Below, in pieces: positions 31,241 to 45,254 of a DNA stretch of 64,000 nt. The DNA lies in assembly GCA_037043235.1 (NCBI GenBank), contig JAWRVZ010000101.1:124001-188000 (forward strand), in the 5' to 3' direction. Under the pieces are notes generated by a model, which was given only the letters and a program-made list of their open reading frames with translations, had not been told where the DNA came from and did not search any database. A program made the translations under genes and the position numbers. How positions within the stretch are numbered: the stretch's first letter is position 1; each line of letters starts with the position of its first letter. Source of the DNA: Rhodeus uyekii. Lineage: Eukaryota > Chordata > Actinopteri > Cypriniformes > Acheilognathidae.

Positions 31241-32500
31241 AATTCAATTTAATTGAATATCCAGCTGTGATCCCCTCGGCATCAGTAGCTCCATCCCATG
31301 AGAACAAAAGCAAGGTTAGATTGTAGCATTTCACCATGAATGCATCACCGTGCGCGCAACCAGTCATTGGTTGTGATGTATCTCTCATGTGCACTTTCTA
31401 AATCTGCATTCAAACTCATTGTGCACACACAACAAACAAACTGCAATGAAGCTATTGGCATGTTCTCTAGGTGCCCTTATATCACCTGGTGGTGGCAGCC
31501 AGTCAAGATGCGTGTTTTGCATTCAGAGAAACTGAACGTGAACTTCAGTTTTCATGGTGAAAGAGTAGGAGGTAAAATTCAAGTTGCCAAATATTTATTT
31601 TTTGGCCATCTGTAATATTCATTAATGAAAACAACTCTATTATTTTTCAGATTTCTCTGTTTTGAATTGAAACCACAGGCTGTAATGTCTGTGATTCATG
31701 TAATTCACAACCAAATGAGAGACAAGAGCTCTTTTTAATGAGCATATTTTTAAGAGATTTTTTACATATGCATACTATAAAATAATTGGCATTCTTTTTG
31801 AAGATTGTAAAGAAACGTTTGACAAAATGTTTAAAATTCATTAAAAAATGATCAAATTCATCCCACAGAAAAAAGTTGTCAGGATATGTGCCAATATTTA
31901 GTTGCTGATCAAATATTGATCTAAAAAATCTTGTCTGTCTGCTATAATTTCTGTACACACCCCTGTGTAAAATTTGTATTGTTTGCAGTCTATATCTTCT
32001 ACTAGTTTTTTTTTTTTTTTTTTTTTTTTTTAATCAACTTCATAGGTAACAGCAACACGGTTTTGAAGACTAGCATTACCTTAATGTCACCTTCGTGGGA
32101 AAATTATTCATTCATTAAAATGTTAAGAAAATAAGATTTAAAAAAAAATAATACCCAAGTTTTAATTTTATGATTTTAATTGTATTAACAGCCTCACAAC
32201 ATTATACTGTTTGCAAACATCCCAATGCCAAACTAAGCTGTTCAAGTTGCTTCCATTACTGGAACATTGTAATTGTATTCTTTTAACAATGCATTTTTTT
32301 ATTACATCACATTGATATTAAGTACTAATACAGATATGCAATAAAAATCTCCTTAGCTAGGAAAATAACACATAGTACAGTGGCTGGTAAGGCAGCTTGA
32401 TTATAGAGACAAAAAAAAATGTTTCATGTGTCAGTGTTGTCAGTGTCAATGTTGTAATGTTGTTTTAATGGTGCTAAAGCTAAACCAACCAGCTAAAAGC
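31241..32500. other. AT-rich non-coding DNA downstream of the last lama4 exon found
   Basis: Nothing here reads as laminin LG4 or LG5. A minus-strand open frame at 31647-31958 looks like a piece of a dispersed repeat, not an exon. Poly-T tract at 32008-32032. Confidence 0.5.
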
Positions 32501-32524
32501 CACGCTGTGGTTCAGAGATGTTAC

Positions 32525-33791
32525 ATATTTTCTGTGGCACTGCATCTGCTCAACAGCACGTCTCCTGTGGAAGTGTAGGTACTCAGGTCCTCTGGTTTAA
32601 AAAGTCTGCAAACACACACACAAACATATATAAGAGCTGATATGTAACACATTTTTACTGGCATAAACTCAGAGATAATAGATAAGTTGATCAGGAAATT
32701 TAGGCAAGTGGGGAGGCTTTCCAGTGTAGAAATACTAGGATTATTAAAAGTTAGATATAGTGACCTCCTGAGATAAAGGTTGGACATGCAGCCTTGGAAG
32801 GTGTCCTTGCCCAGGATGAGGCTAGAGGAAAACAGTCCAGGTAAAGCGTCTCTCCCGCTCTCTCTCTTTGCAACATCTTCTTCATCAATACGAAGTTCAA
32901 TTCTAAAAGAAAGATGAACATTACTATATACATATTCAATTATTTACAAGTTAAGAGACTCGTGTTTACCAGTATTTCCAGCTGCACAGGAACCAATCAT
33001 TTGGATATCGTCACAATTATCATAGGCAGAAGTGTCAGAATATAAATTATAATAATTAAACACTCCTTTAATAGTACAGTAGTTCAAGTTACAATAGCTT
33101 GATTTTATACCAATTTTAATACAATCACAAAATTGATGGAATCAAATCAAATGAATCTTACCCTTCACCGTTTCCGCCAACAGTGAGATAATGCCATTTA
33201 CCATCCTGGTACTGCTTATTAGATTTCCACACTTTCTCTTGGATTTTTAAGACCACATATCCGTTCTCCATGGAAAGTTCAATGTTATTACTCTACCACA
33301 GAAACATCACAGTGCCAACGTTACACACACATTGAGAAGTTCTGCATGATATTTTACTACAGTTTGTAAATGGCTAATGAAATGTCCAGTAAGAAAATCG
33401 CAGAGATCATTTTCTCGCTTCCACTAAAACACAAGATTCTCTTCTGAATGTACTCAAATTTCTGAATATCCCAATCAGGGCTGTTTCTGTCGGATTTTAA
33501 TTTCTTACTGGCCTCTGTTATACTCACCCCCATCTGGGTCACGGCACCAAATGTGATCTACTCAACCTGCTCCAAGCAGGATTCAAACCTTAGCTAATCT
33601 TAATCGGACTAGTTCTTAACACATGGCCATATAGCTTGTGTAATTGTGGAAGGGATGCATACATTTTTCTTGGTCTGCAGTAGGATGCTGTCTGCTTTTT
33701 TACTGCTGAAGCCCAGTGAAAGATTCACATCATCTAAGCCTTCCAGTTTCTCCAATGCACTGCCTAGGCTGAGTTTAGCTTGCCTTATCAT
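32525..33791 (-). CDS. lama4: lama4 exons 27-30: LG3 domain, last exons in the window
   Basis: Exons 33663-33791, 33162-33292, 32765-32902 and 32525-32605. Motifs: VNLSLGFSSKKADSILLQ, IELSMENGYVVLK, YQDGKWHYLTVGG, LPGLFSSSLILGKDTFQGCMS, DVLLSRCSATEN. The closing Cys of LG3 is present. After CSATEN the frame either uses a weak donor (at then gtaaca, 32524-32519) or ends at TAA 32523-32521. In other vertebrates the chain continues through a Pro/Lys/Thr linker to LG4-5. Confidence 0.82.
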
Positions 33792-36700
33792 CTGTAAAAA
33801 AATAAAAAAAGAGCATGATGATTAAAACATTACACATTTTTTGGTGTATCAGTTGCCCATTCGGTTAATGTTGAGGACAAAGCTTGTAGCATAATTCATT
33901 TAAATGTACAATATAAATAACATATTAACTTGATTACCAATAAATCATCAGAGCAGCCTCTGCCAATCCCCACTTTCTCTTTAACTTCTGGTCTTTTATT
34001 AGCAGCAGAGCCAACATTCGCACAACCTTTCAGAGCAGGGATAGTGATATTGTATCTAGGGTAAAATAATTATAATCAGTTTAGTAAAAGAATTAGCATA
34101 CATTACGTTTGCTTGGGTCTAAAGGTCAGATTCACTTATGCTTTGTATGATCGCTTAAAGGGAAGACGTAAAGGCACGGACCTCTCACGCAAAGTGTTGG
34201 GGATGCCACCAATGTAGAAGTAATTGAACTTTTGTGGAATGAAGTCCGTCCGTTTGACGATATAATTGGTGGCATCCCCTATTCGGACCATAAAGTCCTT
34301 CCCTTCAACAATGTAGAGTTTCACGTCTACTTCCTGAAATACAGAAGAAAACCGCAAGTTAATTTTCCCTGCCACAACTATATACAATATCTTAGAGGAA
34401 TAGTTAGCACCGTTCTTCCTTACTTGAGAAAGGCTTTGTTTATCTGCACTTATGACAGGTTCAAAAATGTTATCTTTCTCTCGGCCACGTAGAACAATGT
34501 GACCTCCCTCAAGAGAGACACTGTGGTAAAAGTCCTGATAGTGTAATGAAGAAAAACAATGATAAAAGGTCTAATAAACTGCAGAAAAAGACAAAAGAAA
34601 AAATGTTAAATAGGTATGAACAAATTCTTACGTCATTCTCATCTCCTAAATACAGCAAAAGAGCATTCTTTGCTTGGGTTTTCATTCTCAGCTCTATTGA
34701 AAGTTTTGCAGGAAAATTTTCAAGCACAGCTTTGGCGTAACCAGTGCCGTCATAGTATTCCAGCTGAGAGGTGAATGTCTTTCGTCTGAGAAAACAGAAA
34801 AAGAAACAAACACACATTCAGTTTTATAAAGGGACTAATCTAATGCTCTGTTGTTAAAGTCTACAATATTTTAATCATGCTGTGCATCCAAACTCAATGT
34901 AATCAATTAGTGATGTAATTAATATAATTGGTGCTATGTTAATATATATTATTACTTATTAGTACATAAGCACCATTCACACACTGAGAGCTTACCTCTG
35001 GCAAGGGGGTTTTAAGTTAATGTTAACTGCGTTCTTGAAGTTGTACAGACTGATAGATTTGTCACCGAAGGAGGAAAACTCAATGCAGCCATTGTATTTG
35101 CCATAGCTGAGTGAGACTGGTGGCTAAAAGAGGCAAAGACAAATGGTCTTAATAACTGAAGAATTAAAGAACTTACGCAAAATCCATTGAGAATAGTAGG
35201 AAAAAAGAGGCGTATTTACTGTGAAGTCGTCTGGATAACCGCCTACATAGAAGACCACCTTTTCTGGACTGAGATCCAGGAGGTTACGTGTCAGCTCTCC
35301 CAGGTTTTGCTTCGTCTGCGGAGGCTTCGGCTTGCTGGACGTGAACTGCTGTGTGTGAACAACTTGGGCATCTTGATACATTCTAGGTGAGCAACAAATA
35401 AAAAGACATTATCAATGGGAATGAAATGACACTGAAAGAGCAAAAAGGAGCTTGACACTTTGTAGATCACTGGTATTTCAATTTTGCGGATTTAGACCTA
35501 GTGTTAATTTAGACACAGTTTTACCCCTGTGTCAAATACGCTTAGCAGTTTCAAATTACATCTTGAACAATATAGCTGTGATCCGTGTTAGGATTTATTA
35601 CAGGTTTAGTAGAAGCAAACAGCGGAAACGTCTCGTGAAGGAACACAGGCTGAGTGAATGACACACAATATCTCAGTGAGGATCACTGAACTCCAGCTTG
35701 CTTGATGTTGTTTTCATATTTGTAAGATTTGAGGGATTAAGTATTAGTATCAGAACTGAAAATACATGAATGGGGTTTTGTGTTAGATGTCAACATATGC
35801 ATATGGACCATTAGGTGAACATGGGGATGAATCTCCACTTCTATGGTAAAGGAACAGAAGGGCCAGCAGGGCTCCAATGTATTCGTGGTAAAACTTGGAC
35901 AACTGACCATATATAGACTTGGTTCTGGCATGTATAGAAATTCCTATATGATCTTATCATGTTTGAGATTCCTATATGATGTTATCTATATTCTCTCATT
36001 GGTTGCCTCTGTTACTGCCCTAAGACATTTCTCTCTATATATTCAAATAGATAAAGAATAAAGTTGAGAGACACTTTATCTCCCTCAGCGCTGAGTACTT
36101 ATTCATTCAACCGTTAATAAAAAGAGGACTGGAATGAGGCACGCCGGGAAACGAATCTAACAATATTATTGGCAGATAATATGTGGAGAGAGAGTGTGTG
36201 CATGGTTGCCAGACTGCAAATATTAAATAAACACCTGGCTGAAAATGTACATTTGGCAGACACTTTTATCCAAAGATACTTACATTGCATTCAAGAAACA
36301 TTGAATCAGGTCTTGCTTTCACTGGGATCGAACCCATGACCTTGATGTTGTAAACACCAATGCGCTACTGATTGAGCTACAGGAAAGCTGTTTTACTTGT
36401 AATAGATAAGCTCTTATTAGGGAATTTAAATTCTTGACATTTTTCAAGTGCAACAGGTGTGCATCATTTGTAATATTTTTATTTCCCGACAAAATTAAAG
36501 TGAGATTTTGCTAAATTTTTAAAATACATTTTACTCATCTTTTTCCTTTTACATTTTGCAGGTTGATATAATCAAAGTATTGTATAATTATCTTATTGTT
36601 GTCTTGTTGTCGTCTTATCTTAGTCATGGTAAAGAAAAACAAAAAAAAACCTTAACTTGAATATTAATCTTCATAGTTTTACTTAACAAAACGAATACGA

Positions 36701-39700
36701 GTTAGACCCTACTCTGAAGTTGCAGCTGATTTAGTCCACAGCTATTTGAATGTTTTCAAATGCACAAGTGTTTAATACTAGAAGCTCTAATACGGCAATG
36801 ACTCAACTTTCACCACATCAGGGCACACTTACGTTTCAATATTGAAAACGGCAGTTTTACTGACAGGAATAACATTGACAGATTTCAGGAACTAACGTGG
36901 CTACACTGTGCTCAACTAATAATTGTTTCATCCTGATACTTGATAATTGATACTGTATGTTACTATACCTGTAAAGGTCAATTTTGTCAAAGACAGCCTG
37001 ATCAGATTTAGACTCGTTGATGTTGGTTGTCTCGATATCATACTCCTCTCCATTGAGCTTATAAATGAAATGCAGGATATCTTTTCGAAGAGCCATGCCG
37101 ATGAAGTCTGCAGATCCCTGTGAGAATATTCAGTGAATGGAATAATGAGAAGAACAATCATCAGGCTCAAGCTAAAAAGATCCTTCCCAATTGCACGTAA
37201 AGACAGGACAGGAAATCACACTCACGTCTTTATTTCCGAGGTACATCACAAACAGATTCTCTTCGTTCTGCTGGGTCTGACGACGGCGACGTCTGGTGCC
37301 GTCCCCTCGAATGGGGGGTTTCTCGGGTCTCTGGAGGGACAGGGTGAGAGAAGTGTACGCCCGCAGGTCATCTAAGTTTTGTGGGGGACGCATCTCCACA
37401 TATCCTTTCCCAGTGAAATGCATAGGCACAGCAATCTGCAACAGATTGGAAACATGATGAGGACCATGAACATTGTGCAAAAGATTTCTTTTGAAAGAGT
37501 AATGGGTAAAGAAAATTGGACAGGTCTTTTAATCTTTAGATAACATGACCTTTTGTACGTCATAAAATGATGTATGCCGTCTACCCGGCCTGAAGTCTTT
37601 GTGGACAGACAGGAAAACCAGTGTGAACAATCCTTTATCATACTGAACTCCACTCCATGGGTCAGTAAACCACATGAGGTTTTCCTGATTTATAGCTAAA
37701 GGACGTTAGTGTCTGTAAGGGAGATTAAACTCCTTGTGTATTACACTTGTCCTAAACTGTGGACAAAATAGCTGCATTTATAGAGCAAGATTCACTTTTA
37801 AAAGGAATGTATAAAAGCTAGGCAGAAGAAAATGACAGCATCAACAACATATTCGCTTCAATCCACTCCAATTGTCACATATCATTTATTTAGTAACACT
37901 TAAAAAAGTTGTGTAGAAATGTATTTGATGGTCCACTTTAGACATTCTACTGACTATAAGTAACTTCACTACTACGTGTAAGCTTAATCTCCAAACGCTA
38001 ACAGTTAGTTGACATGGAGACGCAAAGTTACTTATAATTGGTACAGTCTAAATTTCTACTTGATTTTTTCGAGTTGTATTTCTTTGAAGAACTAAATTCA
38101 AATGCGGTTGAATGCAGAAAGGTATTTTATGGCACTTTATGTGTGGCAATTACACTTCATTTCAATTTCCTATTTCAGTAAGTGTGGGATATAAAATAGT
38201 CTTACTCTGTTAGCTGCCTCGCGCGCTTGCTCAATCAATTTCTTTATCTTTTCAATGTTTTCAGTCACATTGTTCCCAGAGCCAATCTGAGAATTCAGTG
38301 CTTCTATTTTATCCAGCAGTGACGGGACGGAGCCGCTCAGATTTTTGACTGTCAGATGAAAAATGCAGAGAAAGTGAGAAAATAATACAAAAGTGGAAGC
38401 TGTTGAAGAATCTGATAAAAAAAAATAAAAAATCAGCCTGTTAAAGGTGCAGCACCTACCGGTCATTTCCACATTATCGAGAACCTTGTCGATATTTGAA
38501 ACAGGGGGACTAACAGAGATGTTGGTGATTTGTGCTTTGATGTCTTTTAGCTGGTCCATCGTGTCACCTGTGCTGCGATTGGCAGCTGCTGCTGCTTCCT
38601 TTGCCGCGTCGATATCCTTACCAATGTCATCTGGTATTGGACCGAATGAAAACATATGTTCAATCATATTCATAATCCGGTTGTAAAAGTTTTAAAAGCT
38701 GTGTCCACTGATCAGGCTCATATGGTTTTGAGTACTTGTCAGTACTTGTTTTCCACAAAAACTTCACTAAGACTCTGTAAACAAACACTCAGCTACCCAA
38801 CGCAGTCCACGGTCTTGTGCGTGGAAAGGGCTTCACTGGTTCAAACAATGCTCTTTTCTTACCTCTCTGTATTCCTTTCAAACCATCCTGAACAGCGAAC
38901 AGCTCCTTTTCTAGTACTGTCTTTTTGCTCTCAGCATCTTTCAAACGATCATTCTGACTTTTGAGGTCTTTGGTTGCTCCTGATAAAGACGTAATAACAG
39001 TTTTAAATAACCAGTGATTGATTCAAAGAAATTGAGTTTGATATGCAGAAATTGGTTTTTATTTTAAATTCACAGTTCACCATTAAGATCTTTGAATGCA
39101 TTTATGGCATCTTTGAACAGGTTGCTGCTGTTGTTTTTCAGATCTCTTGCCCTGTTGACTAAATTCCCTTGACTGACATCCTGCAAAGAAAAACCAACAA
39201 AATGTGCAATTAGCAAAGCATCAATATGAAGTCAGCTCCCACAATTCTCAGAGTAACCACAAACCACATTAGCTATGGCCATGTTCAGCTATCATCTCAC
39301 TAAAACACATTTTGTCAATATAACAAATTTGTAAATTTTAACTAAAAATGGAAACGTTTTTCTTTGCATATTCTACATACAGATAACAATGTGGTCAACC
39401 CAATCCCCATCCATTTGTAAACGGAGCACGTAATACGCATCCACGTGACATCATTTGCAATAACGATAATGGTATTGTTTAATACATGCAAAAACCCCTT
39501 TTCAAAGATTTTCATTTTCAGGCCCCCAAAATGCGGAAAACGTTTTCCAAATTCAGTGGCAATTAACCCTTGAACTTTTTTTAAGCGTTTGGCTTTAAAA
39601 GAAATGCTACTTGCTGTGGTGTTTCATGCGATTCATTGACACTCAGAAGTTTTCATGCGTGACATAAGTGTTCGTTCACTTTTCGGGGCAATGTATGCAT

Positions 39701-42700
39701 CCGAACTGTGACATGTATGCTCGCTTGTTGAAGTCTCCTACATTAAGCGCTTTGTCTGCCGCCTCCTTGGCCTTCTTCGCAGCCTCCTCTGCAGCATTGA
39801 TAGCGTCTGTGATGTTTTTGTACGCCTCTATCCCAGAGAGAGCGGTCTGCACACCAGAGCGCCCACTCACATTCTGTACAGCCCTGTCCGAGAGAAAACA
39901 CATATCAACCTATTCTCTTCCTTCTGAGGAAACAAATCATTTGACAAATATACACATACATCCATGAGGAATACATGGAACTGCCATTAAACCGTTTTTT
40001 GTTTATGAGAAGGTGAAAAGGGGCATGATTTCTCAAACACAAGGGAAGTTCTGTGGTCACATAAGAGGCGCTCTATGAATCACAGGATCTTCCACAGGTA
40101 ACAGTACACTAATAAAGCCTCTTACTCTTGGAGCATTATGGCCAGTTTGTACATGTCTTCGGCATGTTTTTCTGCTTGTTTCACAATGTCCTCTTTGGCT
40201 GCTGCTTGTGAGATGACTTTATTCTGGAGTTCAGTCTTTGATCTGTTAAGTTGAGCGGCAAGCTGTTCATACTCCTGTGGGAACACGAGAGGATTTGTCA
40301 CCAGCAAAATCACTTAAACTGCAACTGATAAAGAACTGAACTACAACTGGTTACAGTCAGAAAAGCAAATGTAAAACTGAAAATAAATATTGCATGAATG
40401 GAAATTAAGTTCACCTTAATTTTAGCATTACAATAATGGAGTGAATCTCCAAAAGAAATGTGTACATTTTCAGTTTCGGTAACACTTTATAGTAAGGTTT
40501 CATAAGTTAGTCGATGTCAGTTAATACATTAACTAATGTTAACAAATGAAACCTTATTGTAAAGTGTTACCAGAACTACTTCTGCTGACCAATACATAGT
40601 AAAGTGTAATTTCTGAATATCACGGCTCTGTCATTCCAGTTTGGTCTTTTTGAGTGTCTGTTGACAGAGCTCTGACGCTGCCCCTTTTATTGTGTCTTGT
40701 CATTGTTTAACCCCGCCCACCTTGTTACCTCGTTTCCCTTTAGTGTTGTCAGCTGTTCTCAGCTCGTTACCTTTCCTCATGTGTTCCTATATATAGCTCT
40801 TTGTGTTTGCTGTCGATTGTGGTCTCGTTGTCATTCCTGGATGTTCTGTGGTGTATGCCTCCCGCCTTGCCTCCCGCCTTGCCTCCCGCCTTGCCTCCCG
40901 CCTTGCCTCCCGCCTTGCCTCCCGCCTTGCCTCCCGCCTTGCCTCCCGCCTTGCCTCCCGCCTTGCCTCCCGCCTTGCCTCCCGCCTTGCCTCCCGCCTT
41001 GCCTCCCGCCTTGCCTCCCGCCTTGCCTCCCGCCTTGCCTCCCGCCTTGCCTCCCGCCTTGCCTCCCGCCTTGCCTCCCGCCTTGCCTCCCGCCTTGCCT
41101 CCCGCCTTGCCTCCCGCCTTGCCTGTGTTTGGTATCTGGTTATCTTGTTTAGTTAATGTTTTTCCCCCTCGTGGGCATTTCTTTGTGTATTTTTGTTATT
41201 TTGTTATTATAATAAAACTTCCTTTCCCCTGCGCTTGAGTCCTCCCTTATATGTATCGTGACAATCAATGTCTTCAGTGTCTCATGATCCTTCAAATGTG
41301 ATGATTTGCAGCTCAAGAAATATTTATGATTATTATCCGAGTTTACTTTTTAAATCAAGATTCTTTGATAAATAGAAAGGTCAAAAGAACTGCATTTACA
41401 GGTCCTTCTCAAAAAATTAGCATATTGTGACAAAAGTTCATTATTTTCCATAATGTAAAGATACAAATTAAACTTTCATTATTTTAGATTCATTGCACAC
41501 CAACTGAAATATTTCAGGTGTTTTATTGTTAATACTGATGATTTTGGCATACAGCTCATGAAAACCCAAAATTCCTATCTCAAAAAATTTGCATATTTCA
41601 TCCGACCAATAAAAGAAAAGTGTTTTTAATACAAAAAAAGTCAACTTTGAAATAATTATGTTCAGTTATGCTCTCAAAACTTGGTTGGGAATCCTTTTGC
41701 AGCAATGACTGCTTCAATGTGGCGTGGCATGGAGGCAATCAGCCTGTGGCACTGCTGAGGTGTTCTGGAGGCCCAGGATGCTTCGATAGCGGCCGTAAGC
41801 TCATCCAGAGTGCTGGGTCTTACGTCTTTCAACTTTCTCTTCACAATATCCCATAGATTCTCTATGGGGTTCAGGTCAGGAGAGTTGGCAGGCCAACTGA
41901 GCACAGTAATACCATGGTCAGTAAACCATTTACCAGTGGTTTTGGCACTGTGAGCATAAAGCTTTTCAGCAGATGGAAGCATGAAGTGCTCCAAAATCTC
42001 CTGATAGCGAGCTGCATTGACCCTGCCCTTGATAAAACACAGTGGACCAACACCAGCAGCTGACATCAGACCATCACTGACTGTGGGTACTTGACACTGA
42101 ACTTCAGGCATTTCCTTCTCCCCAGTCTTCCTCCAGACTCTGGCACCTTGATTTCCGAATGACATGCAACATTTGCTTTCATCCGAAAAAAGTACTTTGG
42201 ACCACTGAGCAACAAGTCCAGTGCTGCTTCTCTGTAGCCCAGCGCTTCTGCCGCTGTTTCTGGTTCAAAAGTGGCTTGAGCTGGGGAATGCGGCACCTGT
42301 AGCCCATGTCCTGCACACGCCTGTGCACGGTGGCTCTGGATGTTTCTACTCCAGACTCAGTCCACTGCTTCTGCAGGTCCCCCAAGGTCTGGAATCGGTC
42401 CTTCTCCACAGTCTTCCTCAGGGTCCGGTCACCTCTTCTCGTTGTGCAGCATTTTTTGCCACACTTTTTCCTTCCCACAGACTTCCCACTGAGGTGCCTT
42501 GATACAGCACTCTGGGAACAGCCTATTCGTTCTGAAATTTCTTCCTGTGTCTTACCCTCTCGCTTGAGTGTCAATGATGGCCTTCTGGACAGCAGTCAGG
42601 TCGGCAGTCTTACCCATGACTGCGGTTTTGAGTAATGAACCAGGCTGTTTTTTTTAAAGCCTCAGGAACCTTTTGCAGGTGTTTAGAGTTAATTAGTTTA

Positions 42701-45185
42701 TTCAGATGATAAAGTTAATACCTCATTTAGAAAACCTTTTCATGATATGCTAATTTTTTGAGACAGGAATTTTGGGTTTTCATGAGCTGTATGCCAAAAT
42801 CATCAGTATTAAAACAATAAAACACCTGAAATATTTCAGTTGGTGTGCAATGAATCTAAAATAATGAAAGTTTAATTTGTATCATTACATTATGGAAAAT
42901 AATGAACTTTTATCGCAATATGCACATTTTTTGAGAAGGACCTATAGTTTCTTTTTTGGAGAAATTATTACTTTTATTAAGCAAAGATGCATTAAATTGA
43001 TCAAAAGTGATAGTAAAGACATTCATAATGTTACAAAATATTATATTTCAGATAAATGCAATTCATTCGAACCTTTTAATATTATTATTATATGTACAAA
43101 CAAAATAAAGACGGGGGAAATGCACCATGCAAAGAGACATAGTCGTCCATAAAAGGCTTCATATACTGTATGCAAATGATTGTTTCTTGTTTTTTTTTTT
43201 TATATTTCTGTTAGGTTTCATGACATTCAGCCAAACCCAAAGGTGGATTCTGGTTTCTTACACTTGCACGTGTTTCTGAGAGTTTACCGTTTTACTGTCG
43301 TTGAACATCTTCAGAAGCTCCTCAGTGACTTTCAGCTGGTCCACTGCAAGAGCAATCTCAGCCCCAACAAGGTCTCTCTCAAGCACCAAATCATCCAGTC
43401 GATTCTTCAAGACAAAAAACCCCCAAAAAACTCAATGCACATTCGCTCTTTATTGAACTTGTTTTGAGGATTATACGTTTCTGGACACTTACCAGAATGT
43501 CTTTTAAGCCTTCACTGTTAACGTCATTCTGATCACTGGCGTCCTTCACCATATTATCAGCCTGTTTAAGCAAATCCTCCAGTTCTTTCAGTTTGGTCTC
43601 ATAGTTGCTCAGCAGGCCATCAACGCGCTTGGACGCGGCTTCATTCTCATCGCATTGCTCTGTGATGTTTTTGACATTCTCCAAAACTGCGATGAAAACA
43701 TAAGTGTCATATCAGCACTTATTAATTCAGCAGCTTCCAGCAATTACTCCATGTCAGCATGACTCATTCACAGACTAAATCGATAGTTTGATTTGGGTAC
43801 TCTTACATTTGTTTGCTTCAGCTTGCTCTTTCTTGGCTGCATCGTTCTGTGTCGTGAAGTTTCGTCCTTCCATTTCGTTCACCATCTTCTCGGCCTGTTC
43901 CAGGAGTTTTGCCAAATCCGGGGAGGGCAGAGCTGTTCCATTGCTGTTACGGTCCATGAGCAGTTTCAGGAGCTCTGAACAACACATTGCGTACATATTT
44001 CAAAAGCATTACATATTCGATTATTTAACATCAGATTAAACACACACGTGCATATATACTACCCAAAATATTAAAATATAAAAGTTTTCTTTGTCCTTAT
44101 AAAATGGAAAATAGCAATGCATTCATTTTCTGACATCTCTTCATGGTCTTGCCCTTTTCAGGGTTAAAATAAGGAGGAGTTGTGGCTGGAAGCTCTCAAA
44201 GGATCATTGAATCATGGCATTGTTTTCAGGATCTGTTGGAGCAGGCCTGCTGCACAAGACGCATCATTGATTCGGCAAAATAACAGCACACCTGTAGCGA
44301 TTCTTCAAACTCAGGACACAACAGGAGCTCTGCCAACCCAGCTTTCCAAAGTAACTCATGTAAACGGAAGCTAACTGACTAAACTGCGGTGCTCATTACC
44401 ACACAGAACTACAGGTTGTTTCTGATAAATGAAACAGTTTGTTTTTTACCTTGTATTTTTGTAAGGAGGTTCTGTGTCTCAGTGTCCAGATCTTTTGCCC
44501 TTTGGTGGCTGTTTTCAGCATTAGCAAGAGCTTTCTGAGAATCCTCTGATCGCTGCCCGACCTGGACAGACAAAGGCTTGGTGGATTATTTGATTCCCGC
44601 AGCAGGTGCAATGAAAACAGACAGATTTAGCAGCACTACATTTATTCTAACTTCCATTTACACAATATTCTATATTCTGCATCTGTTTTTAAATCAGAGA
44701 AAAGTCTGCTAGTACCTTTACTTTTAGACTGTCCATATCATCAGCCGTATTAATAACATCCTGTTCCAGTTGGTTAATTTTAGGGATCTGATCGTTGATC
44801 GTGATGTTGAAAGTTTTCACCAGTTTCTGAAAAAAGCATGAATATAAAGTAACAAATTGTGTTAATCTATCTTTCTTTCTTTCTTTCTTTCTTCTTTCTT
44901 GTTCTGTTGTTGATTAGGTAAGTACAAGTATTATAGATATAAAGTCCACACAAAAATTCATAAAAGCTTTGCCTTGGAGGAAACACATTTTCAAGTTCAG
45001 TCATGTCTGAATATTTAGCTGACTCAAATTACCCACAGAATGTTCCAGGCGATGCATGGTGAGTGCAACTGTGCATTATGTTCATTATAATCATTAAGTT
45101 AGCTGGATGTGGATTCTGAGGTAAATGATAATCACTATGATACTTTGAGCTGCTCATTTTTATGCAACAGCCCTACAGAAAATAA

Positions 45186-45254
<69 letters not shown>

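Noticed and set aside
31647..31958. Minus-strand frame as a possible missing lama4 exon
   Set aside because: Composition and motifs do not fit LG4 or LG5, and its sequence looks like a dispersed repeat.
36320..36388. A tRNA gene
   Set aside because: Box A and B-like strings are present but the stems do not pair and a repeat tail follows; it is a SINE head.
40861..41124. CRISPR-like array
   Set aside because: Units are contiguous with no spacers, in a eukaryotic intron; it is a minisatellite.
40697..41238. Three overlapping plus-strand frames rich in PPAL, SRLA and PCLP repeats
   Set aside because: They are translations of a 12-bp tandem array, whose length is a multiple of three, so every frame stays open.
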